Assembly: GCA_037176845.1 (NCBI GenBank)
Contig: JAYKXP010000181.1
Location: 20,868 to 84,867, forward strand
Source: Paramarasmius palmivorus
Lineage: Eukaryota > Basidiomycota > Agaricomycetes > Agaricales > Marasmiaceae
Direction of reading: 5' to 3'
DNA: 64,000 nucleotides
Positions 44,369 to 55,588 of this stretch are shown piece by piece. Both the position numbers and the translations under genes were made by a program. Position 1 is the first letter of the stretch. Each line of letters starts with the position of its first letter. Below the pieces are notes generated by a model. That model was not told the origin of the DNA. It did not search any database and worked only from the letters and a program-made list of their open reading frames with translations.

Positions 44369-44740
44369 TTTGACGAAAATTGGAGGGCTTTTTGATTGGT
44401 GGAGCCATTGACCTCTTCCGTTCATCTGCTCAACGAACAAGTGGGTTCGTCAACGATGTGAAAGACAGAAAGCAAGCTGCGCTTGATCCGACGAGAAGCT
44501 CCAGTCACCCAGCGTCTAGACCGCCGTCGCGATCAAAGTGCTGACAAATCAAGCATCTCGCCGGCCTCGTTCCTTTTTTCTCCCGACTCATTCTCGCCCA
44601 ACTTACGCCCAAATGTCCCTTCAGTCTTCCTCGGGCCTCTCCCACATCAATCCTCTGCTCCATCTAGAACTTATTTGTTCTGACATCACGCTACAACACG
44701 CGCTAGCGAGGAGACTTCTGAAGGCAAAAGGCATACTCAG
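44369..44740. repeat. Kinase promoter/5' fragment relic of unit 3 (R3)
   Basis: 44400-44560 matches the kinase upstream region (GACCTCTTCCGTTCATCTGCTCA, ...CAGCGTCTAGACCGCCGTCG..., GTGCTGACAAATCAAGCAT). 44605-44650 matches the kinase start region (AATGTCCCTTCAGTCTTCCTC against AGTGTCCCTTCAACTTCCCTC) but has lost the ATG context. No coding potential retained. Confidence 0.6.
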
Positions 44741-47507
44741 GCTACAGATGTAGATCTAGGTCCGGGGAGAGGGCATATCCTGGGTTTGACTCGACGTATT
44801 CACAATGGGAGTGCGTGCATCACAGACATTCTGTACGATCTGACAAGCTAATATCTCTTTGTTAGAAAACGCAAGGAATCACTTTCCTCTCTCACCGCAA
44901 TAGAAACAAGCGGAGAAAACACCGATTACCTGCTTTTCCGACTCCATGAACCAACACCGTCCTCTTTGGCTCTCAATATCCAATACCCCAAACACCGCCT
45001 CTTCCAACATAGTATCTGCCTACGGGGTAGACTAGGATGCATGTCTTCCTCTCCTACACGCGTATCGACCAATTGTATGAATGTGACGCATCTGTATTGG
45101 TATGTATCCGAGCCTTCCCTTCTGATGCTTTCTAAACCACTTTTGTCCTCTACCATAGACTGTCAACGGCCAACTATCTTCAAAAATGGCACCAGGAACG
45201 CGTTCCCGCTCGGATAGTGCCTTTCCGATTCAATATCCCTTCCTCTTGCAGATTTTCTGCCACACCCTTCTACATGACCGATATATGTCTCACCACCCCC
45301 GATCCCGTCATTTTCATCATCTGGCACCCTTCTGTTTCTATTTCCCCAACGGCAACGCCACTGTCGACACCCGTCCTCTTGAACATGTAACCTGTCACAC
45401 AGCGACACGAGCAGAACATGGACTGTCGACGACAACGATCCTCTTCGTGCTACACATTATCACAATGGCGAGCTTACACCCCACATCAACATATACATTG
45501 TCTCCAGCCCGTCCCCCAATACTCACCTAGTTGACGTATCCCTTACCTGCGCAGACTTACATTCTATGACCACCTCGCTCCGCTCTTCCGATACATGCCC
45601 CATGTACACCCCACCTCATCTCGTCACTCCACGCGAGATACCGTGTCGAACGAATGTCAGTCCAGTTCACGGGTCCACTTTGCCATCCCATCTCGCTCTT
45701 CATACATCCCACATGCATATTTGGTACATCCGGCCTCCTTCTCAAACACACCTCGACGCAAGTTCGGATAGTTTCTCAGGATAGTTACTGCGACTTGTTC
45801 GGTATCGAGTTGGCGAGTCCCGACTATAGTCGCCGGAAACGCTCTTGGTTTCTTTTTGGAGCAGTGTTGACCTTATCGTTCGGGCACGACTCGTACGAGC
45901 AATGTTCGTCTTTCTAGGCCAATTCTGATCTGTTCCTTGGCAGAAACTCATGGCGCGGCGAGGAACTTGTACCTTCTTCAAGTCAGATCAGCGGATGCTA
46001 TCATTACACATCTCTCGATCAAGGGAAAGCTAGAAGGCGCCCTCGCTACGTACGTTTGTTTCGACGTGTGAAGTTATAGAGCATAGCCTGACCTTTATCC
46101 TGTCAATACAGCCTCTTACTCAACGTGGGCGTTCGTTTAAGTATCTCAACCTGCATCTAGGTCTCCCCGCATCGGTAACGAGGTATGTCACTCTCGTTGT
46201 AAACTGTATATCACACTCAAACTATTCGATGGTTCTCAAGCTCCTCGTTTCGTGTCGGTACATACCTTAGGCTATGGAGTAACGATATCAGCATCACGCA
46301 AGGATGTCGGGCTGAGGTCGTTTTGACTAGCGCCATGTATGCCAACGCATGCCAGTAAATACCTCGATTCATTAAGGGCTTGTTCACTTCACGGGCGCTT
46401 GTGTGGAAATGTGGATAGTCCTACTATCACCAGAGGCACCGCGGGAGCTTGTGATCGGGGTCTAGGTTCTAGGAATGGCGTAAGACTTGATGAAGGAAGG
46501 ACATGGAAGTATTTGAAGGAATTGAGGTACTGCCGGAGCTCGGAAGTGTGTGCGTTTACGGTTTAGATGTTGTTGCAAATGTTGATCGTCGTTTCGTAGG
46601 GTACGAAAGAAGGAAGTCTTCTATCCTTTTATGTTTACCATGCCAAGCATGCGGTCACATTACAGAACATTTGCGCGCCACCATACAGCACAAATCTCGA
46701 GATACAGCATCATTAACATCTCGTCTCACGAGATGTTACAGGTGGCGATAAAGGGTTCCTCTGCGCAGCTTCGTGTCGACTATACTTAATCTGGGACTCT
46801 TTAGCTGACTACTTCGTGTCATATCGTTGTGTTTAGAGTATATCTTCTGGGGTTCATGATCACTTACGTTTTTCCGTGGCGGTTCTTCTGATCGTACCAT
46901 AGCTTTCCAAAAAGGACATGGTATTTCCTCCGTGTTCGGGCGTTTGACCGACCTATGTATGTTGGGCGTTACTATTGTTATGCGGTGGTATGTAGGACGG
47001 CTTTGTTCCCGTACTGACTCCTTTCATGGATATTAATCAGAACACCGAGTATCGCGCTAACTTGATATACTTATCTCTGTTTTTCATTTCCGGATTCTAT
47101 CTTATACGAGTGCATCATATACATAGAGAATGTTGTCTTCTAAGAGCCCTTCACGCTCTTAGCACTGAGTCTGCACTCAACTCATTGTACACCCAATGCC
47201 TCTGACGTGCCACATTCTTGGCCTTTCTCTCTTCCTATCATAATGCTAATCTTGTCTTCAGGTGTACACAGCGGCAATTGAGCTTACGATTGCCTAGGAT
47301 AGGTTACATTGCCAATGAGGCCGTGATGTGTTCCATAATTTCTTTCCCGCAACTGAATTGGCTAAAACAGCTACTTTCAAGTACGCTAAAGCACTTGATG
47401 TGTCCGAATACGGGATCGGTATTCCACGACAGCCTTACAAAAGGTATACCAACCTTACACTTGAATAAACTACCTTACCCAGCTTCCCACTGTCACTGCC
47501 CTTCGAG
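44741..47507. repeat. Decayed spacer of unit 3, upstream of M4
   Basis: The first ~1.6 kb is a diverged copy of the spacers at 18857 and 53549 (shared TCTCCTACACGCGTATCGACC, and TTTCCGATTCAATATCCCTTCC with its counterpart). From about 46500 to 47500 the similarity to other spacers fades; only a hairpin at 46714-46738 was noticed. No gene supported. Confidence 0.45.
46714..46738. repeat. Perfect 11-bp inverted repeat with 3-nt loop
   Basis: TAACATCTCGT, CTC, ACGAGATGTTA. A small perfect hairpin in otherwise featureless spacer. Confidence 0.8.
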
Positions 47508-49346
47508 ATGTTCCTCCTCTACGCCGTCGCAAGACCTATCTTCTCGAACACGGAGCCCTCATCGACGGGTAACTCTACCGTATTCGATCCGGTTACTGGC
47601 GAATGCGACGACATCCATGAATGCAGGACGGGCCCACAGATACTGTGGAACTGTCTCTCGGTTATCTTCATTTGCACATGGGTCGCCATTCATCCGAATG
47701 TCCCGCATGTCGAAGCACATCGAGCAGTGGTGTTATTTTGTAATGGCATGCTGATGGCTATTGCGATGCTTGCGCCGGAGTTGATTATATTGTGGGCGAT
47801 AAAGCAGCGGTATTCTGCCAAAGATGTTGCGGAAAAATATAAGAGTGAGAAACCTAGGCTTTGTTGAATGTTTAGGAGTTGATTCTTTTCCAGAATATGG
47901 TTGGGGGATGGCGCATGGATTTCTGGTGATCATGGGAGGTTTTGCTGTTTATGACAACAACAAATTCCATGGATATATATGGAAGAATGGTGAAGTTGGA
48001 AGGAATAGTAATAAAGGTGGCATTGACTCAACAGTCCGAGCGAGGATCAAAAAGCGGCATCTTCAAATGGTGACTGCAGGGCTGGATACCAGGGTGTGTC
48101 CTCCTTATTGTATCCAACTGGAGACGTGAATTGAATTCGATGTACAGCCCGAGGAAAAAGACGAAGAAAGCTCCGTGGCGCCAGAGACAGGGGAAATGCG
48201 CTTGATTGCAGGTACTGGATCTGAATCAGCAGATCATATAGAGTCAAAGAGTTTGGTTCGTACTGAAATCTGCTTCTGCGAACGTTTTAATTTGTTTGAC
48301 AGTGCATTGACTAGAATAACAACGCTGATCTTCTTGAGTTCTTGATCAAGCATGGCTACATCACAATCACAGAAGATGAAATCATGGACAACCTCAGCCA
48401 CAGCGACTCCATCACAAAGGTCATCGCAGTCATTCAAACTGCCTGGTTCCTTCTCCAAGTCGGAGCTCGTGCAGTAGAAGGCCTAGCCATCACCGAACTC
48501 GAAATCATCACCGTTGGTTTCGCTGTGCTAAACTTTGGCACGTACTTTTTGTGGTGGAATAAACCACTGCGAGTCAGGCATCCTGTACGTGTCTATTGGC
48601 GTTATCAGGAGATAGCGGGAAAAAATGACAAGGACTCAGAGAACAAGGATGCAAAGGGATGGATCGACAAAGCGCGGGAGTTTGTTGTGGGAATTTGGAC
48701 ATCCGTCCAAGACGCATTCTTTGAACTTTGGGAATCAATAATTGTCCTTTTCAACTTCCTTAAAAATCCAGGCCCACGTACCAGAGTCCAGTTGAACAAC
48801 AAAACGTTCCCAGGTATCAATTGGGTAACACTACTGCAACTGGTCGGCCTTCCGTTCCTGGTGGTGTTTCGCCTAATTACTGCATCTATTCTAATCATAA
48901 TAGATGGAGATAACGAGGCTGCGATGGCATTTGTCGTCAACCCTTCCAGGCTGGAAAGGAAATCGGTCACCCTGTACATCCTCGTTTATGGACTCACAAC
49001 TCTCTTTGGCGCCATCCACTGCATCCCATGGAATTTTCAATTTCCGACACATACGGAACAGTTGCTCTGGCGTATTTCGGCTGGTGGGCTTGTTGTTTTG
49101 CCTATCGGGGCGATTGACATCACTGTGATCATCGGAGGCACCATAGGGTTGATCAAGTGCTGTGGGAAAGACTTTGAAGAATATATGGGACCGCTGGGCG
49201 GAATCATTGTCTTCTTGCTCCTACCCATCGCATACTTTGTCGCCCGAGTTATCCTAATGGTACTCGCCCTCATGGAACTGCGAAACCTTCCCCAGAGCGC
49301 ATACCAGACCGTACAATGGACCACTTTCATTCCCCACATTGGTTAA
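47508..49346 (+). CDS. Polytopic membrane-protein paralog M4
   Basis: Four-exon copy: 47508-47844, 47894-48093, 48148-48255 and 48315-49346 (introns 49, 54 and 59 nt), 558 aa. It begins MFLLYAVARPIFSN. Exon 2 is shorter than in M1-M3 and diverged (FAVYDNNKFHGYIWKNGEVG), an extra intron splits the charged loop, and exon 3 reads PEEKDEESSVAPETGEMRL. The last intron has a weak GTTCGT donor. Framework blocks are conserved (LAITELEIITVGFAVLN, WWNKPL, LPFLVVFRLI). The C-terminal end and ~110 bp into the 3' flank are nearly identical to M2, indicating recent gene conversion. Function unknown. Confidence 0.78.
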
Positions 49347-49658
49347 ACATACTTTAGATCTTCTTCCTCTTTCGCTTTTCCTGGCTCAACTATTTCTATA
49401 CATTCTCTGATGTGCACATCCAACGTATGTGTCTTGTCGTCGTGTTCTTGTTCCTACGCACCGAGGCTCAATGCTACTATTACTATATCATGATAGCATA
49501 CTCGTACGGTTTTATTCTCCTCGTGGTAGTGACCTGGAGTCGCACATCTTGAGTGTATGTTTACATCTTAGATACTGGGGTGCAGCCTTCAAGAATTCGG
49601 AACAATGTCAGTTAGTCGCGTGTTATTGTGAGGAGAAATGGGTTGCTTGAGATTGAAC
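49347..49658. repeat. 3' flank of M4
   Basis: Nearly identical to the 3' flank of M1 (2491-2821) and partly M2; ends at the insertion of the 2.6-kb element after TTGAGATTGAAC. Confidence 0.7.
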
Positions 49659-50061
49659 ATCGGGGAAATAGGTAGCTAATGATAATCGAAGGTCATTGAA
49701 ATTAATCCATGTTGGCCTTGAACTTGCTGGTAAATGAGCGAATATGATGTCGTTCAATGAAAATCAATGAAACATGAGATAGAAATGAACGAAAATGATA
49801 TCGTTCAATGAGCGTGAATAGAAAATGAGTAGAACGTGAACGAAAATGATATTGCCCGATGATCATCAATAAAAATGAAAGAAAATGATGTTGGGCGAAG
49901 AAAATGGATAGTTATCGAAATTCATGGGGCCCCTACCAAATACACGCGTCAAAGTACACTACTCGTTCGTCCGTTTCTACATCCTGTAACTTAGCACGCG
50001 AACCCTTCGCACAAGTGCCGGACAGCACGTCACCCGGCAGTTCCACCGCTTCGGGCTCTTT

Positions 50062-50544
50062 TCAAGCATGCTGAATACGTAGTGTGCATGTGTTATCCTT
50101 GTTGACATCGCCGACAGTGGGATGTGCACTGCCGCCACGTTCACAAATATCCCGAGGTCCAAGAGCATCGAGATAGCCTCTGGATACGTGCAGAGGGACG
50201 AATCTGTCGCTCTCGTCGTACCAGAGGCTAATGAGCACCTCAGATATGGGGATAATGGTGAGGGGGTATGGTGTGAGCTTGTATCTTCTGGCGAAGCTGA
50301 GCAGTGCAGTAATGTGTTCAGGGCAAGGTAAAGCTACATATGACGAGACCAATTTCAGTAATATCGCGCCAAAGAGAAAACTAATGACACACCTCATACT
50401 GCTTAAGCTGTACCTTTGATTCTCTTTCCGCATCGATGCATAAAGCCCTGCTAACACCAGTAACCATCCCATACTAGCAACAATCTGTGAACAGCTTCCA
50501 TAGGTATGCACTAATTGTTGCATGGTGCCAAAAGATCTAATCAT
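50062..50544 (-). CDS. Hypothetical 160-aa ORF inside the 2.6-kb element
   Basis: The longest open frame of the element, starting MIRSFGTMQQLVHTYGSC, with a hydrophobic N-terminal part (WLLVLAGLYASM, ISFLFGAILLKLV) and a more ordinary C-terminal part (PISEVLISLWYDESDRFVPL, GYLDALGPRDI). No family recognised. Its coding status is doubtful; it may be an exon of a captured gene or fortuitous. Confidence 0.22.
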   Translation of the reverse strand: MIRSFGTMQQLVHTYGSCSQIVASMGWLLVLAGLYASMRKENQRYSLSSMRCVISFLFGAILLKLVSSYVALPCPEHITALLSFARRYKLTPYPLTIIPISEVLISLWYDESDRFVPLHVSRGYLDALGPRDICERGGSAHPTVGDVNKDNTCTLRIQHA

Positions 50545-50707
50545 CTTGTGATCAGTATAGGAGTGTCGAAAGATTGAACAGGAGCAGCTACCCGTTGGTC
50601 ATAAGTACTGTAGGATGGACAGAAGAATCAGCAGGACCAGCAATTACAGGTAACAGGTATGTCGATTGGTCGGGCTTGGTCAGGAAGGATGTCGGCGTAG
50701 CTGCACA

Positions 50708-50793
50708 CACCGGAGTTTTGAGCCACGTAATCTTGTGTTTGCTAAGTCACGTGCATCAACAAACACAAGATGACGCGACTCAATACTCCGGTG
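50708..50793. repeat. 34-bp imperfect inverted repeat around an 18-nt loop
   Basis: Arms 50708-50741 (starting CACCGGAGTTTTGAGCC) and 50760-50793 (ending CTCAATACTCCGGTG) pair with about five mismatches. The loop contains CACGTG. It could be a tiny foldback element nested in the 2.6-kb insertion or a transcribed hairpin. Confidence 0.8.
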
Positions 50794-50919
50794 CGTGGTC
50801 AGGCAAAGACTTTTCACTCTTTGCTCCCTACCACCACCATCGCCCATACATAACCCTTCGCCTAGATCTCCATCCGTAGCCTCTACCCATGTCTCAATCT
50901 CGCTGAATCTCAATCAATG

Positions 50920-52080
50920 CGCATCTGGTGTCATTGTGAGTTGTCATCTTCTTTTGAGCTCTGCAGCTCTTTCCGCTCAGCGCCTTTTTGGAAACTCACC
51001 GCTCGTGTCTCACATATAGGGTTGCTCATAGGATGGAGGTATCGCTGGGTATGTTGTCCTTATTGTCTTTTTTGAATCTTGCTTATGCTCGCTACCCAAA
51101 GATCGATGAACGACAACAATTGTAGAACACTCGCACTCACAATCTCCTCAAGACCACCCAGCCGGTGTGTTTGTAGCCAGGTACGTCCATCTGCGTCGTG
51201 CTTGGTACGCCTCCTGATAGATCTCCCTTCAAGTCACTGGATGATGTTGTGGTTGTCTCACAATCCAGAGAGCAATGAATGACCATGGATCCTGTCATCA
51301 ATGTCACCAGTCTGTTGTCCGTATTGTCTTGGAGGAACATCGCTGACGTGTCCCATGTTAACTCAGTGGGTCTGGATGCTCATTGACATCTTGCTGACGT
51401 GTCGATCCCCAAGGGCATTTGCGCGTTGGCTGGTCATTGTTAAATCTTGCTGATGGTGCCGTCGACATTAATGTCATGGATGGATTAGGTATGTCACTGT
51501 CGCTCTTTGGAGAGTCTCGCTGACGTATCTCCCGTATCTCCCATTTAGAATTGTTCAACGTCTTGTGGAATGCATATGGTAGCAGAGTATGTCATTGTTG
51601 CGCGCTGTGCCACCCACCTGTCGTCGATCTCCACTCAGCGCCTTTCCAGAACCTCGCTACTCGGTGCTTCATGGCCAACATCTTTCGCAATGCGGTATGT
51701 TCACTCAGACAGTTATTGGTACACTTGCTGACTAGATTTCTAGACACCCTTGCTGTGAGTGTATCCTTTCCGTTCATCTTTGTTACTAATAGAACCTGCT
51801 TCACAGAGGGAGGTGCTATGTTCTACTCAAACACTCTTTAATCACGGTACTTGGTAAGTGTCTCCTGTTCATACGTACCAGTACTCACTACTTGCCAGAA
51901 ATATCTTGCAATCAGGACCATGATGGGATGGGAAGATGGAGATGGTAATCGATGTTAGATTAGGCTTGCCGTATCATGTATTCGTTTATCGTTGAATGAA
52001 CCCAATAACTACCTGGGAAGGTGTACCGGTGTGGCGTGATTGAACAGGGGTCGTGTAACTGGCCAGCACGCATAAAAATC
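50920..52080. other. Central and right part of the 2.6-kb element, no supported gene
   Basis: Many short open pieces and several GT...AG-like junctions but nothing recognisable. GCTGACGT-type motifs recur at roughly 50-70 bp spacing between 51340 and 51530. Confidence 0.35.
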
Positions 52081-52268
52081 CACAGACATGCATGAAAATC
52101 GTCGATATCATTTCGGCTCATTTTTTTCCATGGCCACTAGGTGAGGTCTGTTTTCTTCCATTTTTATCGTCAATTTCCATTTTCATTCATTTTCTCTATT
52201 ATTTTCTATTTCGCTGATTTTTATACATGTTCGTGCATGTTTATTAGGCTACTGTTTTCCCGATGAAC

Positions 52269-53548
52269 GAAGATATTGACCATCTCGATGTATGTTGTAT
52301 ACGGCTGCTCAAATTAATGGCTGCTTAAAACACTAGTTGAGGACGAAGATGACATCTAGACGAGGACATGGGAGCGTTCTGAGCAGGGAGAATTTGCTGG
52401 CGTCGTTTGTCCGAGTAGTTTGAAAGAGTGTGCAAAAGGAATTGTGCAGCTTGAAGACCTCGATGCCGGGGTTATGGCTCGTAGTCAGAGTTACGAGCAG
52501 GAACGACGAGGGACCACTATCAGTGATAAGATAGCCTTTTTCAGCGCTCGGCCATCCCGGCGTTTGTTGGAAAGTCGGACCGATCGCCGGTGCTTCGATT
52601 CCTTGGGGAAGGGAGTTATGGGAAAGGAAGGAAGAAATGAGATTTTCTAGACGACGCTCGCAGCGTCAACACATCAAGCACGGTGGAGCCCATAGTTCGA
52701 GCAACGGTACCGTGCGTCTTCCAGAAGCGATGAGATTCAAGACAATCAATCGGCGTACGCATGAGTCTTCCAGAAGCGAGAACGAGGCATGAGACAAGGT
52801 GAGAAGGGGTGCTGAAGATGCAAGGAAAGGCATTCAATAGTGATGGATGTATTGAAAGTCAGATTGACATGATATGTCGCGCGAGAACAGTTGTGAGATT
52901 CGAGGATGGAGGTCGTCTGACCAGTGGAGAGATGATCTGCGAGGGTATTGATTGGGTAGATTGCTTGAAACGTTCATTGCTTTGTGCGATTTCGCTGATA
53001 GAGAGGCTGAACGTGGTGGTGTGGGAATGGTTGAGGAAGGCGCGTGCTGGTCGTGTGCTGGCATCGAGTATAGGGAAAGAGAATAGAGATAGGCCCAGTC
53101 AGGAAAGGGTAGGAGGACCGATCGAGAGCTCGACGTTGGCAAGGATGCAAAAGATCCTACGTTCCAGTATGTACTTGCAAGAGATAATCGTAGGGTGGGG
53201 CCATGTGGTGATCAGGAGAGGCTAGCGCCGATTCGGAGTGTAAACGATTGACCCTTGGAAGCCCTTGGAATGTAAAGACTCTCGAGGGAGTGTTTTAAGG
53301 GTAGAGCAGAAGGGCTTGTGGGTGGTTGTGGGCTACACAGTGCAAACACAGTGTCAAATGGTAGTATAGAGAGGACTTGGAGTACGCACTATGCAAAAGA
53401 TTTCACTGTCCCTTTTCTATCTTGTTTCTACCTCTCCTTCGCCTCTCCTCTTTTCTGTTTGGCCTCTTTCTGCTCTTCCGCTCAGAGAACCAGTTCTAAG
53501 AAAAAACCAGGACTGACGTCACCAGCGTCTAGACTCCCTATCTGAAAT
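52269..53548. repeat. Kinase-upstream-like block of unit 4, empty MULE site at 52729-52737
   Basis: Uninterrupted version of the block split at 3296/18022. It reads GAAGCGATGAGATTCAAG across the MULE target site, and is >95% similar by eye to 2830-3296 plus 18031-18856. It contains a perfect TGACGTCA (53514-53521). Open frames are shared with 18123-18551 but not with the true kinase upstream region, so they are not taken as genes. Confidence 0.75.
53514..53521. promoter_or_regulatory. CRE/ATF-like site TGACGTCA in duplicated kinase promoter (unit 4)
   Basis: Same position relative to the GCTGACAAACCAAGCA kinase-5'UTR motif as 18822-18829. Confidence 0.4.
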
Positions 53549-55588
53549 GCTGACAAACCAAGCATGCTCGCTTGTGTTCTCTTCCTGCTCCTTGTCATCG
53601 ATGCTCTTGCTACCACCTGTTCCGTCAATCCTAGACTATTCTCCTCACACCGTGACCCTACCCATCACAAATGTCACGCCATCTGCCCTATTTCGAACCT
53701 GTTTTCACCGACTTGGAACACTTCTGCTACCAACTCTATAATGCGCTGACGAAGAGACCCCCGATAGGCAAGAAAGCACACAAGTGTCAAGCCAGGTCTG
53801 GAAGAATGCTGTAAGTTATAACGGGAGTGCGTGCGTCAAAGCCTTACTATACCACCTCACAAGCTAATAGCTCTTCTAGAAAATTGATGATTCACTTTCC
53901 CCGCTGACGGCGAAGAAAAGAAGCAGAGAAAGCAATTGATTACCTACTCCTCCGAAACCAACATCGTCCTCCTTGATTCTCAATGTCAACCTATTGTCAA
54001 TACCTCAAAGACTGCCATTAGGCTACGATATGCATGCTCACTCATGCTCCTTCTCCTACACGCCTATCGACCAATTATATGAATGACATGTCTCTGATGC
54101 CACTGGTATGTATCAATAGCTTTGGTTCTGGTGCTTTCTCAAGTCCCGTCAGTTTCGTCGTTTGGCACCTCGTTTCTATCTCTCCTGAACATCTCCGTCG
54201 ACACCCTTCCCCTTCAATCCACAGTCGCAGCGATGACCACGATCCCGCACGTGCCATACAATGGCTATACACTATCTCCAGCCCATCCCAAATGCCTCCG
54301 TGTACGACGGTTTCCTTGCCTATCCGGCACTGTGCAGACCTACATCCGAATACTACCACGCTCTGCCCTTCCGAGGTACAACTGCATACACCTCTTCGCT
54401 TTACGCGAGATACGTCGAATGAGGGTCAGTCCGATTCACGGGTCCACTTTCATCTCATTTCGTCCTTCATACACCCCGCATTCATTTGCCGCTTTCGACT
54501 TCAGGACGGCTTGCTCTCCGTTGGACGCAAGCTTGGGTAGTTGTTCAGGGTAGTTGCTGCGACTCCCGAAGTTGTTCGGTACCGAGTCCCGACTGACTTG
54601 GCAGAAGCTTTTCGCGTTCTAGACCTAGACGCCGGTGTTTCTTCACTGCTTCTCAGCTCCTCAAGTCGCAGCACCAGGACTATTGTACAGGTACGAGTAG
54701 TATTTCATCATTTTAGGCCAATTCTGACTCTTTCCTTGGTAGATATTCTCGGAGCTGGCTGGCGAACTTGCATCTTCTGCAAACCAAAATCCGCATACGC
54801 TCTCGTTGTCCATCCTTGCTGTTACTTCGTATGTATCCCTCTCGTCGCGGGTTGTACGCCTATCTTACCACACCGTCATTTTCACTGTTCAGCTTCTCCG
54901 CAAGGAACGATCGTTGCATCAGATAGTAGACGTGCTTGTCGCAGCTGTATTCTAATGCATTTTGATGATCGGCCTGAAGGCAAGAATGGAAGCTGATGTA
55001 TACCGTAACCTATTGCCCTGGTAGGATTCTCTCGAACATGCCTCAAGGATTGGTAGCTGGAATGACACGCCGGCGCTAAAGCTCTAAGATCGAGGGTACG
55101 AAGACATGCACAACGCCACAACACACGGTCTACGTGTGTTTGAGTTCTTTCTACTCGCAATACTAATGAGGAGTCAACAGGGCCCCTGCCTGTGAATTGT
55201 TGCGGTGCGAGAGAGAACCCAGCACTCTAGTACCTAGCTTGTGCTCACCGAGAACTTCGATAAGAAGTTTATCTTGGGCAATATCTCTGTCGATCCTCTT
55301 TTACGAGTACTCAAAACATGCGCTTTCACAGCACGGAATTCCCAGGCATGTCGGTTCAATCACGGAGTCTCGATCGTTTCTCATTGCTTCACGAAAGGTC
55401 CTTGCGGTGTTCTACAGGGTCTTCATTCACTTTCACGCCGCAGTGACTGCTACATTCGATCTGTCACAGTCAACATGTGGTATCGCACGGTACTGTGCCT
55501 TCCACAAAGTGTGTATTACACATGTTCAAGAACTGGAATACTTGAAATATACAGCAAACTAGCTATTTCTCCGCCACATCCCCTCGAG
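53549..55588. repeat. Decayed spacer of unit 4, between kinase relic and M5
   Basis: Nearly identical to 18857-21067 with small indels that shift every candidate frame (for example 54034-54540 against 19737-19994). The first ~90 bp (CATCGATGCTCT...) align with the kinase 5'UTR. No intact gene. Confidence 0.55.

Larger units (their letters stand above)
49659..52264. mobile_element. 2.6-kb element with short TIRs, probably non-autonomous
   Basis: Compared with unit 1 (GAGATTGAACGGAGATATTGACC near 2813-2835), this copy is interrupted between 49658 and 52265. The left end is ATCGGGGAAATAGGTAGCTA; the right end read on the minus strand is ATCGGGAAAACAGTAGCCTA, an imperfect ~20-bp inverted repeat. 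GAAC flanks both sides (49655-49658 and 52265-52268), a possible 4-bp target duplication. Subterminal A-rich repeats of the type GAACGAAAATGATATCGTTC (four related copies, 49735-49900) lie inside the left end, and T-rich related sequence (ATTTTCATTCATTTTC) lies inside the right end. No transposase recognised. Confidence 0.72.
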
